DNA of 64,000 bases from Sporodiniella umbellata (taxonomy: Eukaryota > Mucoromycota > Mucoromycetes > Mucorales > Rhizopodaceae): NCBI GenBank assembly GCA_025677835.1, contig JAIXMR010000003.1:248001-312000 (forward strand), in the 5' to 3' direction. Below, piece by piece: positions 46,120 through 58,077 of the stretch. The stretch's first letter is position 1. The number at the start of each line of letters is the position of its first letter. The notes beneath the pieces are model-generated. The model searched no databases and was not told the origin of the DNA. It worked only from the letters and a program-made list of their open reading frames with translations. Made by a program: the position numbers and the translations under genes.

Positions 46120-46660
46120 ATGGCAGACCATCACGATCACTCAAACTGTAATCACGATCACCATCACGGCCATCAACATGACAATAACAAAAAAGTCTCT
46201 GAAGCCGTCAATGGCGAACTTACAGCCCGCCAAAAAGCTGCAGACAAATTAAACAAGGTAAAAGCTTAATAGTAAGCATCAAATTTGCATGAAAAAAAAA
46301 AAAAAGCTTTGGTATTGAACATTTTTTACGGTAGGCTATAGGCTCTTTACAAGAATTGGCCAGCGAGCACAAAAAAAACCTGCCGTAAGAACTTTCAAAA
46401 AAAAAGACAAGTTTACAGTCTCTGACTTTTTTTTTTTATAAAGTAAAGCTCCTGTAGGTGCAGTAAACAAGGCCGATGTAGAACTCTTGGTAAAATAAAA
46501 GCCTAAAAAAAAAAAAAAGCGTGTTGAGGGCATGAAAACGATTAATACAAATGTAAAATAGATGAAAGAATTCCAATTGAGTAAAGCCGATGCCGAGACA
46601 GCTTTAAGACAAAATCAAGGAGACGTTGTAATTACCTTAAAAAAACTGATCGAATGCTAA
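46120..46660 (+). CDS. HYPK-like NatA/ribosome-associated regulator
   Basis: Exons 46120-46257, 46335-46384, 46444-46489 and 46562-46660 give 110 residues. The first 20 residues are His/Asp/Asn-rich (DHHDHSNCNHDHHHGHQHD pattern), followed by a helix KVSEAVNGELTARQKAADKL and a C-terminal UBA-like domain: APVGAVNKADVELL then KEFQLSKADAETALRQNQGD. Helix plus UBA is the layout of huntingtin-interacting protein K, which binds and tunes the NatA N-terminal acetyltransferase (NAA10-NAA15) at the ribosome. HYPK is missing from baker's yeast but known in some filamentous fungi. The nascent-polypeptide-associated complex alpha UBA is the alternative, but the NAC core domain is absent. The His-rich leader could bind metals; that is inference. 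Confidence 0.78.
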
Positions 46661-46912
46661 TGCATTTCACCAACTGTCACCTTCTAAACTTTTGCTCGAA
46701 ATAAATACAATAAACAATTTGATCCATTTAGACTTATATTTGCCTCTTATTTTGATTCCAATGGATTTGCATATAGTAAATAAACCTATCTTTATACTTT
46801 TTTCTTAAAAAAGTAAAAAAAACTATGCGTTTGCCGAATGTAAGAATTCTTTTTTGTTTTATATTATATCTGTATATACAATAGAGGGAATATCTTTATA
46901 CAAGCTCTTCAT

Positions 46913-49178
46913 TTAGCCTAAAATTGACTTCACTATACGCTCCAGCAGCTGCAGCATAAGTACGCGATTTAAGATTGGGTCTTGAATTCGAGACCAAATA
47001 CGATCCATGGCTGTATCACAGTTTTGGTCTCCAATCAGTTGTCGTACTGCGCTAGGTATTACACGATTCATCAATAGTACTTTGGCTTTTCTTTTGTTTT
47101 CTTCTCGCTCTATTTGGGTATATTCTTTTGATACTTGCTTTTTTTCCTCCATATCCCATTTGTTGTCTGGCCACACCTGTTGGCCTACTTGATTGAGTCT
47201 AAGTCTGATGGCGTCAAGTGAAAGATGGGCGTTCAGAAGGTCGTTGTATTGTTCTGATATAAATTCAGTATATGAGCGTCGAACGATCTCCCTTAAGATG
47301 TTTAGAATCGACCTTCTCATCCACGCCTTATTGTTAGACGGTGTTAGATTAAATATCTCTATAACCAAAGCATAGGTTGTTTCAATCAAAAGTTCCACAT
47401 CCATTGAGCTAAGAGATTTTGACGATATCTCAGACACAGGCGATTTGACTATTTCTGGATCTTCATCTGTGCTACTACTACTTGCTCCAGAGTAAGCTTC
47501 TGGACTTGTTAGGCTAGAGACCGAGTCTTTTCTCTTTCGTTTAATATCCGCGACGCTCAATTCGGAGAGTGTTTTTGAAGACGAATTTCGAGAAAATAAA
47601 GAGCGAGTACGGACAGTGGGGTTGTTTTTACTTTCTGTCAAAAAAGCAAAAGCCGCTACCAGTTGTTCTTTGAATTCTTCTGAGAATGTGACTACGTCGT
47701 CGCTCATCACCTGCGACCGTCTTTCTTTTCTTAAGAAGGCTGATATAATAGGATTTGCTCCAAGCTCTGGGTCCCGAACTACTTTGTTTAGATATGCTTC
47801 CAAGTCACCACTGATCGGGTCCGTTCGTCTTTTGGCTGGTTGTTGTTTGAGCCAAGATTTAGCAGGATCTAGAGGTAGTCTTAATTGAATTTTCACTGCT
47901 CGTTTTGCATGATGGGCAACAAGTATAGTATGAAAGGTTTCAAAGTCTGTATAACTTCGGGTAATCACATATCCTCCGCCTTCCGACCCCGCATTCAGGT
48001 CTATGTTAGACCTCTCAATTTGTATGATATAGCACATCTGACTCTTGTTTAGGGGATGCTCTGCTGATTGTGGTGCCGAAATATCCATCACTGTGAAATG
48101 AACTGAATTGGGTGAGAAAAACACCTCCTCTTCAGTTGACTCAGCCCTGTTTTCGTTATTCACAAGTGTGGCTGGAAAATCTTTTACTACTTCTTCTGCA
48201 ACAGCTGTAGTTGCTTTAGCAACCGTGGTTATCTCCTTGTCTGAAAGAAGATCAATGATCATACAATTTAGAAAGTCAGGGTCGCTGACGATATCCAGCA
48301 AGTTTCCCCATAAAAAAGTTGCCAGCAGTTCTTTTAGCAGTGTTGTCAATAAATCGGATTCTTTTTCCACACCAACCAGGGCTCGTTTAAGCAACGTTTG
48401 GCTGAGTGCTCGCAATTCACGATGTTGGTCCTTTTTAGTTAATAGCTGCGCAAAAGGGGATTGGGGGTTTCTTCTTCCATAATCTTCAATAGATATCTCT
48501 GAATCTTCAAACTCTCTACACTCTCTCTGTGTAAATATATACAGAAAGAAAAATAAGCGGTTAAAGCCTAGCTCAATTGTACTTGTATTCTTGTCCCACC
48601 ATATGAATGATTAAAGTGTTTGCTAATCCATAAAGGGTCGACATTACTATATCATTTTTGTCTTGGTTCATCAATACTTTTTCTACTTGTATACAGACTT
48701 TGTTTAGCTTTTCCCTAGTAGCTTTTTCAAACTGGGTGTCGTTATAAATGTTCAGTTGTTTCCACCAACTGGAGATAAATTCGCTCATAAAACAGTCTAA
48801 AAGTTGGTTTATTACACCTTGAAGTGGGCGATTGTAGAGCTCGAGACTATCTTCGTATAAGGGGTCTTCGTTCTAAATAAAAGATGTTAGAAAACGAATA
48901 GGCCATAGGTATAACAAATAGTCTTGATAACATACAGGTTCAGTATCGTATTTTTTGTATTCAAAGGACAGTAGACGGCTTTCTGAGTTACTGAAATAAA
49001 GGGCTCCGTAACCGAAGCCCAACATGAGTGAAATCAAAAAATAGTAGCCATCGGTGACTAGTAGCAATGCGTAAATGCCAAGAAAAGTACATTTGAACAG
49101 CTGTAGCAAATGCTTCCAGTCTTTTTGATCCAAATTTCCTTTGAGCAGCACTAAGTTTCCAAGCACGAGATTCGACAT
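46913..49178 (-). CDS. PXA-PX-Nexin_C sorting nexin (Mdm1/SNX13-like)
   Basis: Exons 49178-48936, 48872-48600 and 48526-46913 give 709 residues. A hydrophobic N-terminal segment (FLGIYALLLVTDGYYFLISL onwards, about residues 33-62) would anchor it in the ER membrane. The PXA domain spans roughly residues 90-260 (NRPLQGVINQLLDCFMSEF, then LWGNLLDIVSDPDFLNCMII). The PX domain follows (YVITRSYTDFETFHTILVA and RLPLDPAKSWL), then a Ser-rich linker and a C-terminal Nexin_C domain (TYALVIEIFNLTP, AWMRRSILNILREIV, EYTQIEREENKRKAKVLLMN). I see no RGS domain between PXA and PX, unlike animal SNX13/14/25. Such proteins tether ER to vacuole/lysosome or lipid droplets and bind phosphoinositides. Confidence 0.88.
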
Positions 49179-50319
49179 GCTTTTTTGTTCTTTTCTTTTT
49201 CTTTCTTTTCTTGAAAAAAAAAAAAGTTCGTTTTCGAATTAAAGAGGGGAAAGAAGAAAACTGGTGTTACATAGAGTGAAAGAACTCAAATTAAACTTTC
49301 GGTCGTTCTTGCTGCAATAATTTAAAGCACAGATAGCAATGCTTTGCAGATCTGTTGTACGAGCTACAAGAGATAAAGATCGTAACCTATAAATCCAGCC
49401 TGAGCAGCCCTATTCTGTTTCTCTTTATTTTTTTTAAAAAAACACTCAAAACTATAAAACCATTCAAAAATTCTTTTTATAAAAAAAAAAGAGTTCGTCT
49501 CTTTTTGGCATCCTTTTCGCTCCTTATACATTTAATTTTATTTTTAATAAATAACGAATACAAAAAGGCAAAAGTAAAAAAAAAAATACAATGTGCAAGG
49601 ATGCAAAAAAAGACATAAAATAAAACGGCTATTTTTTATACCATTTATATATCTATTTGTATTTCAAAAGAGGCCACTAGTGCATAACGTGGCATTGGAA
49701 CACAATCCTCAGCAAGCCTATTTTATCAATTACTCTTTTCCCCTGCCTAATTCAAAAAACAAAGGGGTATTCTGTCCTCTAAAAATCTCTTGATTTCAAA
49801 TCCTATGGGCGTAAATAGTTGTTACTATACAGTTACTGGCCATTTATTGATGGCTGTTTCTGTTTTTCATGCACATAAAAGGTCTGAGTTTGATATTTGC
49901 AACAGCTATACTGCAACGTGAAAAGCTACCAGCGTGAAGCAACTTCCAGTTATATTGTTTTTATCCCTCACAGTTATTTCAACTTCCAATTGTTTTTTCA
50001 ATGAGATTTAGCCAGAAAGCAGCTTAATAAAAAAAGCTTCAAGGTAAGCTCTCATTTTTCTATCAGCATACTTTTGCTTTTGGTTCTTTACAACAAACAC
50101 GCATTGAAAAAACAATTTAGCTTAAAGCCATTGTATTCAACCGTACTGAAAATTTACAAGATGTTGCATATCGATATAAGCCCTATAATCTAGGCTTTCC
50201 GAATCAATCAAGATTTTGCGCAACTTCTGTATAAGGTAGCATCGAGTTACTATCAGCTATGTTTAGGAAGGTCTCAACGATTACAGAGTTTTCTTTTGGA
50301 CTGGGATTTGGTTTGATTT
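49179..50319. other. Spacer upstream of the sorting nexin
   Basis: AT-rich. A plus-strand stretch ending at 49793 reads VALEHNPQQAYFINYSFPLP in an open frame without a clear start and could be another decayed fragment. Nothing firmly supported. Confidence 0.35.
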
Positions 50320-50960
50320 TTAAAGAGTCTTTTCTTTTCCACTAAAGTCCAAATTAGCTATAAGCTCTTGCCTATTACTTGAAACCTTTAAACTTTCACA
50401 ACAAATGCGATCATTGTTTTCAAGATCAGCCGTTGGGTTTCCAAACGGAGTTTTTTTTTTTTTTTTTTTTTAAAAAAAACCTTTGACAGGCTGGATTCCT
50501 CAACGTCTTGCTTTTGAAATGGCTATCTGTTTTATCTTCAGGTCCTCCCCGTATTTGTACTCAGCTGTTCTGTCAACGTAGATGTGAATAAGAGAACAAG
50601 CTTTACTATATGTTTCTATATTTGGTTGTCCTGAGTTTGTCTGTATCGTTCAGTCACACAGACCAGTAGCATACAAAACTGTTTATTTCAAAGTTTGTAA
50701 CAGGATTTAGTTGCATTCCAATTCATCAAAGCTTCCAAGTTAGTGGGATGGTTTCAATAAACAATTCGATTTTCTTCTCTTCCTGATCAGTTACTGCATA
50801 ACATTTATTTTTATAATTATGCACCTGGCTGTTACAAGTAAAAACCTTACCAGTCACTTGTCTCAATTTTTGTATAATGCACATGGTTCTTTGGATTTTT
50901 ACTGGTCGATCGGAAACAACAGCTATATACTTATCTGCCCTTCCCAGGTTCAAGGAACAG
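50320..50960 (-). pseudogene. Multi-piece coding-like relic or unrecognised gene
   Basis: Minus-strand segments: 50960-50851 lies between a TTTGTTTAG acceptor and a canonical GTAAGG donor and reads LNLGRADKYIAVVSDRPVKI then QRTMCIIQKLRQ; 50607-50500 reads CSLIHIYVDRTAEYKYGEDL with KIKQIAISKARR and a stop; 50448-50320 reads PFGNPTADLENNDRICCESL and ends SGKEKTL. The composition is protein-like and the first piece has good splice borders, but I could not join the frames and there is no start codon. It is a dead gene, an old element, or a gene with unusual introns. No family recognised. Confidence 0.35.
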
Positions 50961-51494
50961 CTAAACAAACAATGAATTCGGTATTAAAGAACAAAAACAG
51001 AGTCTTCTAAAGAAATTAGTAGAGAAAACAGTTCTGAGCAAAACGCGAATTGTTTGACATTTAGAGGGACACTCAGTATACAAGGGTTATAGAAGGCCTT
51101 ACAAAAAAGGGCTGTAACTTGTTACCACACATAGATAAAAGCCAGCTCAGATATATTTCGATATGATATCACAGAGTACAATTCGATCAAAATAGGTTTG
51201 TAGCTTTCTATGAACCAGCTACAAACTCTTTCCTGTAGCTTTACATACCATATATTTACACCATTCTAGCTACCTGTACTTTTACGTTACATTTAAAGAA
51301 GCCATTTGGATGGAACTTGTCCAATTCTTCCTTTTCCTAAAAGACCATGAAAAAATTTTCGCCCTGGCTTATCGCGTGTTCAATTTCGGTTTCAGTCAAA
51401 GAATAAAAATGCAACAAATCAAACTGGAAGTTGCTTTTTATTCTTTCTTATATTTTCTTAAAGAAGCTATAATAATTATTTATCAATTAAAGCA
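50961..51494. other. Spacer upstream of the C2H2 factor
   Basis: Presumed promoter of the C2H2 gene. The frame 51310-51600 overlapping the first C2H2 exon is a shadow in another frame. Nothing else seen. Confidence 0.4.
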
Positions 51495-52617
51495 ATGCCA
51501 CCCAAAAGAAGAGGCTCTACTCAAAGATCTGCGCCTAAACAATTCCGTTGTACAGGCTACGGCAACTGCAACATGGTCTTTACCAGAAGTGAGCATTTAG
51601 CAAGACATGAAAGAAAGCACACAGGCGAGGTAGTTTTGCTAAAAAAAAAAAAAAAAAAAAGAGTCCTATAGAATAGTGCCTTATTTTTTTCCCTTTGTCT
51701 TTCACAAAAAGAAACCTTACAAATGTGTGGTCGAAAACTGTGGGAGAATGTTTAGTCGCTTCGATAATATGATGCAGCATACTCAAACTCATGAAAAGAA
51801 AAAAACAAATGCGTCGGTCGAGACAGTAGAGGACCATGCTAGGCCCAAAAAGGCCCGTGCTGCCCTCGCCAATCACCCATTGACCGATTCTCCGATTCAA
51901 ATGCAAGAAGAAACAGTGCCTTGGTTTCAGCACCCTGACCCCTATCAAGTTCACCCTTTGGATTACTCTTCAATGATGAGCAACCGTAAACTGCCCCCGC
52001 CTGATAGAAGGTTTTCTATTCCTACGCTGCCTTATGAAAGTGGCAGCCACTCTTTTTATCCTTGTTCAACGCCCTACTCCCTAGTTAAAACACATTTTCA
52101 AAATACTTCAACTGCACACTTTTATCCTCAGCCTCCCCCACCTCCTATACTGACAGACAACTGCTACCGAAGGTCCCATAGTACCTCTCTCAATAGATTT
52201 TCGTGGCCATCAAAAAAGGACGAGTACAGACAAAGTAATCATTCTCGTCGATCATCTACTTCTACAGCATCTACCGATTCGGGTCATTCTAGTTCGCCGC
52301 CTCATTTTACACATGAATTTAATGTCAAACGCCGTATTTCAGTAGATGCTTTACAAACACCTATTGAAAATTTAAAAACAATACAGCTTGACGAAGAGCT
52401 TGTTGAAAAGGATGCAGTAGATATTACACAAGATGAGTTTGAGGCGTTGGAAGCTTTTGGTCAGTTCCGCTCTTCCTCTGTCGTTGGCTCCCTACCTTTA
52501 ACACCGCCCTCACGAGATAGCCATACACTGTCTTCTCAGGTGTGTGCCATACGACAACGTGTACCGACTTCGAAACTGTCTTTTTCTAGACCTGTATCTC
52601 ATTGTTACGTTGATTAG
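51495..52617 (+). CDS. Two-finger C2H2 transcription factor
   Basis: Exons 51495-51629 and 51712-52617 (GTAGTT donor, CACAAAAAG acceptor, phase 0) give 346 residues. Two adjacent C2H2 fingers lie at the extreme N-terminus: [24 protein letters not shown], the linker TGEKPYKC, and [23 protein letters not shown]. The RSEHLAR and RFDNMMQ helices and the exon break inside the TGEKP linker resemble fungal Msn2/Adr1-like regulators, which bind short G/C-rich sites. The rest is low-complexity and Ser/Pro-rich with [17 protein letters not shown] and a late acidic patch ([18 protein letters not shown]), a candidate activation region. A basic PKKARAAL after the fingers may be a nuclear signal. The regulon is unknown. 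Confidence 0.85.
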
Positions 52618-52861
52618 CATAAAGATACAGCTTTATGTTTCTAGCTTCTGTTTGATTTCAAACAATAAATAAGCAACCTTTTTGTTCTGCCTTGCAAAAA
52701 CGCTATAACTTGTGAAGAGTTTTCAAGTTTTTTGTTGTTAGAGAATAAGGGAAAGAAAATACTCCTACATAAAAGTATGCATTTTTTAAATACTTTTTAT
52801 TAATATATTACAGTCTAAAAACAATAAATTACAAAGGAGCGTTTTTAGTAAAGGAGAAACC

Positions 52862-55800
52862 CTAGTGCTTAGCACCGCTTCGCTTTAGTAGCGTAACTTC
52901 AACATTCAATTCGGGCAATTTAAGAGACCCAGAACGAGAAGGATTAGGCATAAATCCAACCTTAATCAAATACGCAAGATAAAGGCCAAGTAAAGCATCG
53001 CTCATAAAAGGCAACCTGACGCCATCCAGCTTTAAAACAGACTGTGTATTTGTATCGTCTAAAGGCGCGCTCTTAGTAGAAGTGGGCAAATCATCCAATA
53101 CAAAATGCAACAGGGGGAAAAGAGAATGGTCTTGAGATTTCAGTGTATACTCCAGCAGATTGTTTCTCCATTCAATATACTCAATTTGCTTGACGCTGTA
53201 ACCATAGACTCCGAGTGTTTGAAACATTTTGTTGTAAGTAAAGCCGTTAGGATGTGTAACTTGAAGAACGCCTAATTGTGAAGAGTCTTTATCATGGCAT
53301 GCAGCTCCAGCAACAACTGCTGCAACATAATCTACAGAGCAACAGTTCACGTCGTTTGACATGGCGGGTACAAAGCCCAGCTCTACGCAGCCTTTGAGCA
53401 AACGCCAGATAAAATCATCTGTATTAGTAACTCCAGATCTTGAATCTCCTAAGATATATCCAGGGCGTATAATAGTAGCGGGCATGCCACGAGATCTGGC
53501 TTCCATGATTAGCTTTTCTGCTACCCATTTGCTTTGGCCATATCCGCTTTCAAGCCCTGTTCTCGCACCTTCTAAGTTGTCGCTTTCGCTAACATAGGCA
53601 CCTTGCTCAACATAATATGGTGTATCTAAAACAGAGGTGGACGATACAAAATGGAAGGATTTTTGCTTGCTTTCCGATGCCAGTCGCATTGCCCAAAGCG
53701 TGCCAAGAACGTTGGGAGCATATAGCTGACTATATGGATAAACCCAGTGAACGAGAGCACCATTATGTACAACGCTATCAACCTCAGTTGTACACCGCTT
53801 CCAGTCGCTTTCAGAAAGACCTAGACGTTCGCTTCCAAGGTCACCGCACACAGCATCTACACGGCTAGACCAGGAGTCTCTCCAAACCAAATGATCGACA
53901 GCAGCTTTTTTTACCCGGTCAAGCGCACTTTGGCTATTGTTAGCACGAACAATACAGATAACCCTCTTCGTGTTATCAAACTCAAGCAGTTTGTCCAGGA
54001 TAAAGGCACCCAAAAACCCAGTGGCGCCTGTTAAAAGATACACGCGGCCTTTTCTCGAAGAATCTAATGGACTGTAGCTAACCTGAAGATATTCTTTTGC
54101 TAGTCGCTCAACGTCGTTTGCATATTCAACTATGTCCTTTCTTTCTTTGCTCCCTTTTTGTTGATCTTCCAGAGGTGCATTACTATCAAATAGCAAATTG
54201 CCGTTCTGAAGCTTTGTCACTTCTTTTGCCAGACCTGCTATAGTGGGTTCAGAAAATACAAGCCCTAATGGGGCTTCCACTTGAAACTTTTGACGGATTT
54301 CAAATACGAGACGGGTGGCGATCAAGGAGTGACCACCAATGTCAAAGAAATGATCGTTTAGTCCAATCACCGAATCCGGGCTAGGAAGTAACTCTTTCCA
54401 TATGTCGTGAATAATACGCTCATTGGCCGACATTTCAGGAAGTACAGCGCTTTCTGGCTTTGGATTCGATCCATTAAATTGGGCTGTATCAGGAAAAGGT
54501 AAGGCGTTTTTATCAGTCTTTCCATTGGGTGTAAGGGGCATACGAATGAGAGGCACAAAAACAGACGGGATGGCATAAGTGGGGAGCTTTTGCTTCAGAT
54601 AGTCACGAATGTTCTTGATAAGACGACGGAAGTGACGGTTGGAAAATATTTCTTTTTCATCATGATCTTCTTCTTCTGTTGCACTGGCATAATCTCCATC
54701 AGAAGCGGTATCAGGTACAAAGTAAGCAACTAGTGTTTGCTCCTCGTTCTTATCTCGGCGAACTAGAGTAACGTTTTCGCGTACAAAAGGGTGTTGTGAA
54801 AGATGGGTATCAATCTCACCTAGTTCAATACGGAAGCCACGAATTTTAACTTGATCATCCGCACGACCAGTACATTCAACGTTACCGTCAGGGCGATAGC
54901 GACCAAGATCTCCAGAGCGATACATTCTGTCGCGCTTTCCTTGATATAATTTTTTCCATTCATCACCTTGAACTGTAGACTCAATCAATTCATCCTTATT
55001 AGGATTCTCTACAAACCAGTTTGGAATAAACTTTTCAGCTGTGGCTTCAGGCAGTCGAAGATAGCCTTCAGCTAATCCTGGAGCGCGTACATAAATTTCT
55101 CCGATTTCTCCAACACCGCACATCTTTGTACGATCGTGGCGATTAACTACTAGCAGCTGTACATTGACCATGCCTTTTCCAGCAGCGATGACTTCTTTTT
55201 GAGAGCTTAAAAATGCCGGATGACTAGAGCGAGGAGGAACCACAAAATGAGAAACTGAGCGCTGCGTTTCTGTTGTACCATACATGTTGATTACAGACAC
55301 GTTGGGCGCAAATTTCTGAATACGAGCAGCGTCACGTTTAGTTAAAATATCACCCACAAAAAACGCGTTAATCAAAGAAGGAATTTCGACTTGAGCATGT
55401 GAAGAAAGTAGTTGGCCCATAGCAGGAGTCAGATGAGTAACTGTGACTTGGGCACGGTTCATCCATTCAGCCAGGTGTCCAGGAACACCGATGTCCTCTG
55501 AAGTGGGTATATGAAGTTCGGCACCAAGAAAGAGAGGTGTGAATATGTCACGCTGAATTGGGTCGTGGGCAATACCAGATAGCATAGTAAATTTATCGCT
55601 GATAGTCAAGCCAAAAGTCTTAGCCATCCAGGGGTAGAAATGTGTCAATGAAAAATGTCTACCTCGTACGCCCTTTGGAATTCCTGTGCTACCGCTGGTA
55701 AAACTCAAAGTACCGATACTATCTGGACCTATAATAACGTCTGGGATTTTGTCTGAAAGATGTCTAAGAGAATCGAATATGTCTTCATCATTTCCTATAT

Positions 55801-57133
55801 CGCCTCCCAATAACTCTCCGTTGCTTTGTATCTTTAAAGAAGGAATTTCACACACAATGTCTTGGTCTTTTTCGATATATTCCCTCACTGATTCAGCAAT
55901 ATTCCCTGCTTCCTTGAGAACAATCAAGCCGCGTGGTTGAGCTACAGACAGATAAATTTCCTGTCGTGCAGGTGGGTAAGCAGGATCTAGTAAACATTTA
56001 GTACAAAAGTCTTTAAGTCTTTTTTAGTATTTACCAATTACACTAAATGTAGCGCCTGCTCTAAGAACACCCATGATAGCAATCACCAGGTCAACGCCTC
56101 TATAGGCATATATCATTACTACGTCTTCTCTTTGTATACCATTGTTCAATAGATGATGTGCAACTAGATTTGAAGCATTGTTGATTTGGTTATAGCTGTA
56201 TCTGACGGTGGTGTTATTGTATTTTGATTCAACAATGCATGTCTTATCGGGGTAATTATGTGAGTTTTCGGCAAAGATATCTGTAATAGCGCCCCTCCAA
56301 AGAGACCAATGTAAATTGGAAGTAGGATCTGGCAAAGGAGAGCCTGAATCTCCTGAGTCAGAAAGAGGAATTTTTCCCACAGCTAAATCCTTAGACTTAA
56401 CACCAGAGTCAATGATTTTGACTAGTTGAGAGAAAAGATACTCGATACGTTTCTGTGAAAACAGGATCTGGTTATAGACAATACGGAGAGATACATCAGG
56501 AAGAAAGCTAGCTCTGAGTGAGTTTGTAGCCTTAGGGGACGAAACAAATATCGTAAGATCCGAGCTTGCAGAAGTTGTAGCAAGATACTGTTGTGAAGGA
56601 GTATCGATTTCGTTATAAAATCTAACCCGACAAAGCGGCCGCCTGCTTTCAGGATCAGTATCTTTGTACATAGCTTCATAGAGCTGATCAAACGAAACCT
56701 CCTGAGTCAAAGCTTCTTGCTCAACCTAGCCATAAATGCTTAATATTATCCCTTTTCTTTAGTAGTAATTATGCTTTACCTTTGTTACTATATCGATAGT
56801 CCGAAAAAATGTATTTAATGGGTCTATATTAAGCCTCAAGAGTAACGGGTTTCCTGAGGAAGAGGAGGTGCCAATTGCAAATTCTTCATCACCAGTATAT
56901 CGTTGAAGCAAGACCGAAAAGGCAGCAAGAATGATAGAAAAAGGTGTTGGGCGTGTACTTTCTGTTGAGGCTTGGACTAAGCTTAGCAGCGTTTTTTCAG
57001 GAAAATTAAAAGTTTGGGCTTCTTCCACAGTCTGAGCAGGAAGTGGTCTTGGGTAATCAGTTGGCAGAAGCAAATCTGTTAAATTTTGCAAACGAGACTT
57101 CCAAATTGATATATTGTCAGTTGCGTTCACCAT
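52862..57133 (-). CDS. LYS2: L-2-aminoadipate reductase LYS2
   Basis: Exons 57133-56780, 56725-56035 and 55986-52862 give 1389 residues, matching the roughly 1390 of yeast Lys2. An N-terminal condensation-like region precedes the adenylation domain (LSFTSGSTGIPKGVRG, INMYGTTETQRSV, YRSGDLGRYRPDG). The carrier domain has the phosphopantetheine serine in DIGGHSLIATRLVFE. The C-terminal NADPH reductase has LLTGATGFLGAFILDKLLE, VVHNGALVHWVYPY and the catalytic YGQSKWVAEKL. The enzyme activates alpha-aminoadipate with ATP, loads it on the carrier arm and reduces it to the semialdehyde, the committed step of fungal lysine synthesis. It needs the phosphopantetheinyl transferase Lys5, not in this window. 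The complete motif set suggests it is functional. Confidence 0.97.
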
Positions 57134-58077
57134 TTTTTTTATGAAAAAAAGAAAATATAAAAAAAAAGCGTGTAATGTTATTAGGGGTTTCTTGACGTTA
57201 TTTTATTAGATACTGATACTTCTATATTTGGAGTGAAAACAAAGATGGAAAGATCAACAGTCCTGCCCGCAAAGACGCGGAGTTGATTGATAACAGATTA
57301 TCATATAAATGCACACCGCTTAGAACATCAAATTGTATCTATAAAGTGTATAACACTTGTCCTATATGGAAAATTTAGAGATGCATCTTATCGCTTCTTA
57401 TATCTTCAACAGTTTGTTGCTAAAAGAAATACCTTAGACGGAAAAATTGCGCCAAAACCGCCTTCAAAAGACGAAAACGGAACGCAGCTCGCTCAAAGTT
57501 AATATGCTAACGTCCTCATTTACGTTACACTTAAGTACTATAAAACCAACTTTGATTATTTGTATTTCTAGTCTACATTTGTGAGTCTGATTGATATTTT
57601 ATACATCAATAAAGCTAGTGTTCTAGAATATGAGGGGTACAGCTATATTTCATATTACTCTCATTACTTTCTCGAAAACTATGGATGTATCTGTTTGGAA
57701 ATAGCCTGTTTATCAATCGGTTCAATATACAATGTTTTTGTACTGTAAACCTAACTGTGTTGTATATACGAAAAAACGTCATGTTACACAGACTATTGAA
57801 AATAATACGATAGGAGATAGCAGAGTATGCTCAAACCGTTGGCATTTACTTTTTATTTATAGATCTGCTTAAAAGGTATCCACTGTATTGATGGTGCCAG
57901 AAATAAAATCGTCTCTAGGAAAAAAAATAGTCATGTCTCTTGTCACCAGCCCAATTTCTGTATGGAAACTTCTGGAGCCTATAGAAACGCAGTTGAAGCT
58001 TTGAGAGAAAAGCTAAAAATACAGCAGTTTCTATAAACCTGACCCTGGCACTTTCTTTCCACTTCAGTCATCACCAA
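57134..58077. other. Region with plus-strand coding-like segments
   Basis: Between divergent LYS2 and the Mak32-like gene. It holds the segments listed at 57245-58036. The LYS2 promoter probably lies in its first 100-150 bases (A-runs at 57140-57170). Confidence 0.4.
57245..58036 (+). pseudogene. Possible three- or four-exon gene or recent relic
   Basis: Plus-strand segments: an ATG at 57245 (MERSTVLPAKTR), a frame ending at 57502 that includes CITLVLYGKFRDASYRFLYL and KIAPKPPSKDENGTQ, then 57572-57748 after a TTTCTAG acceptor (STFVSLIDILYINKASVLEY onwards), then 57863-58036 after a TTTATAG acceptor (CLKGIHCIDGARNKI, CHQPNFCMETSGAYRNAVEA). The last join can use a GTACTG donor at 57740 in phase; the earlier ones need non-consensus donors. 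The product is unknown. It may be an undescribed gene immediately upstream of and in tandem with the Mak32-like gene, or a broken one. Confidence 0.35.
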
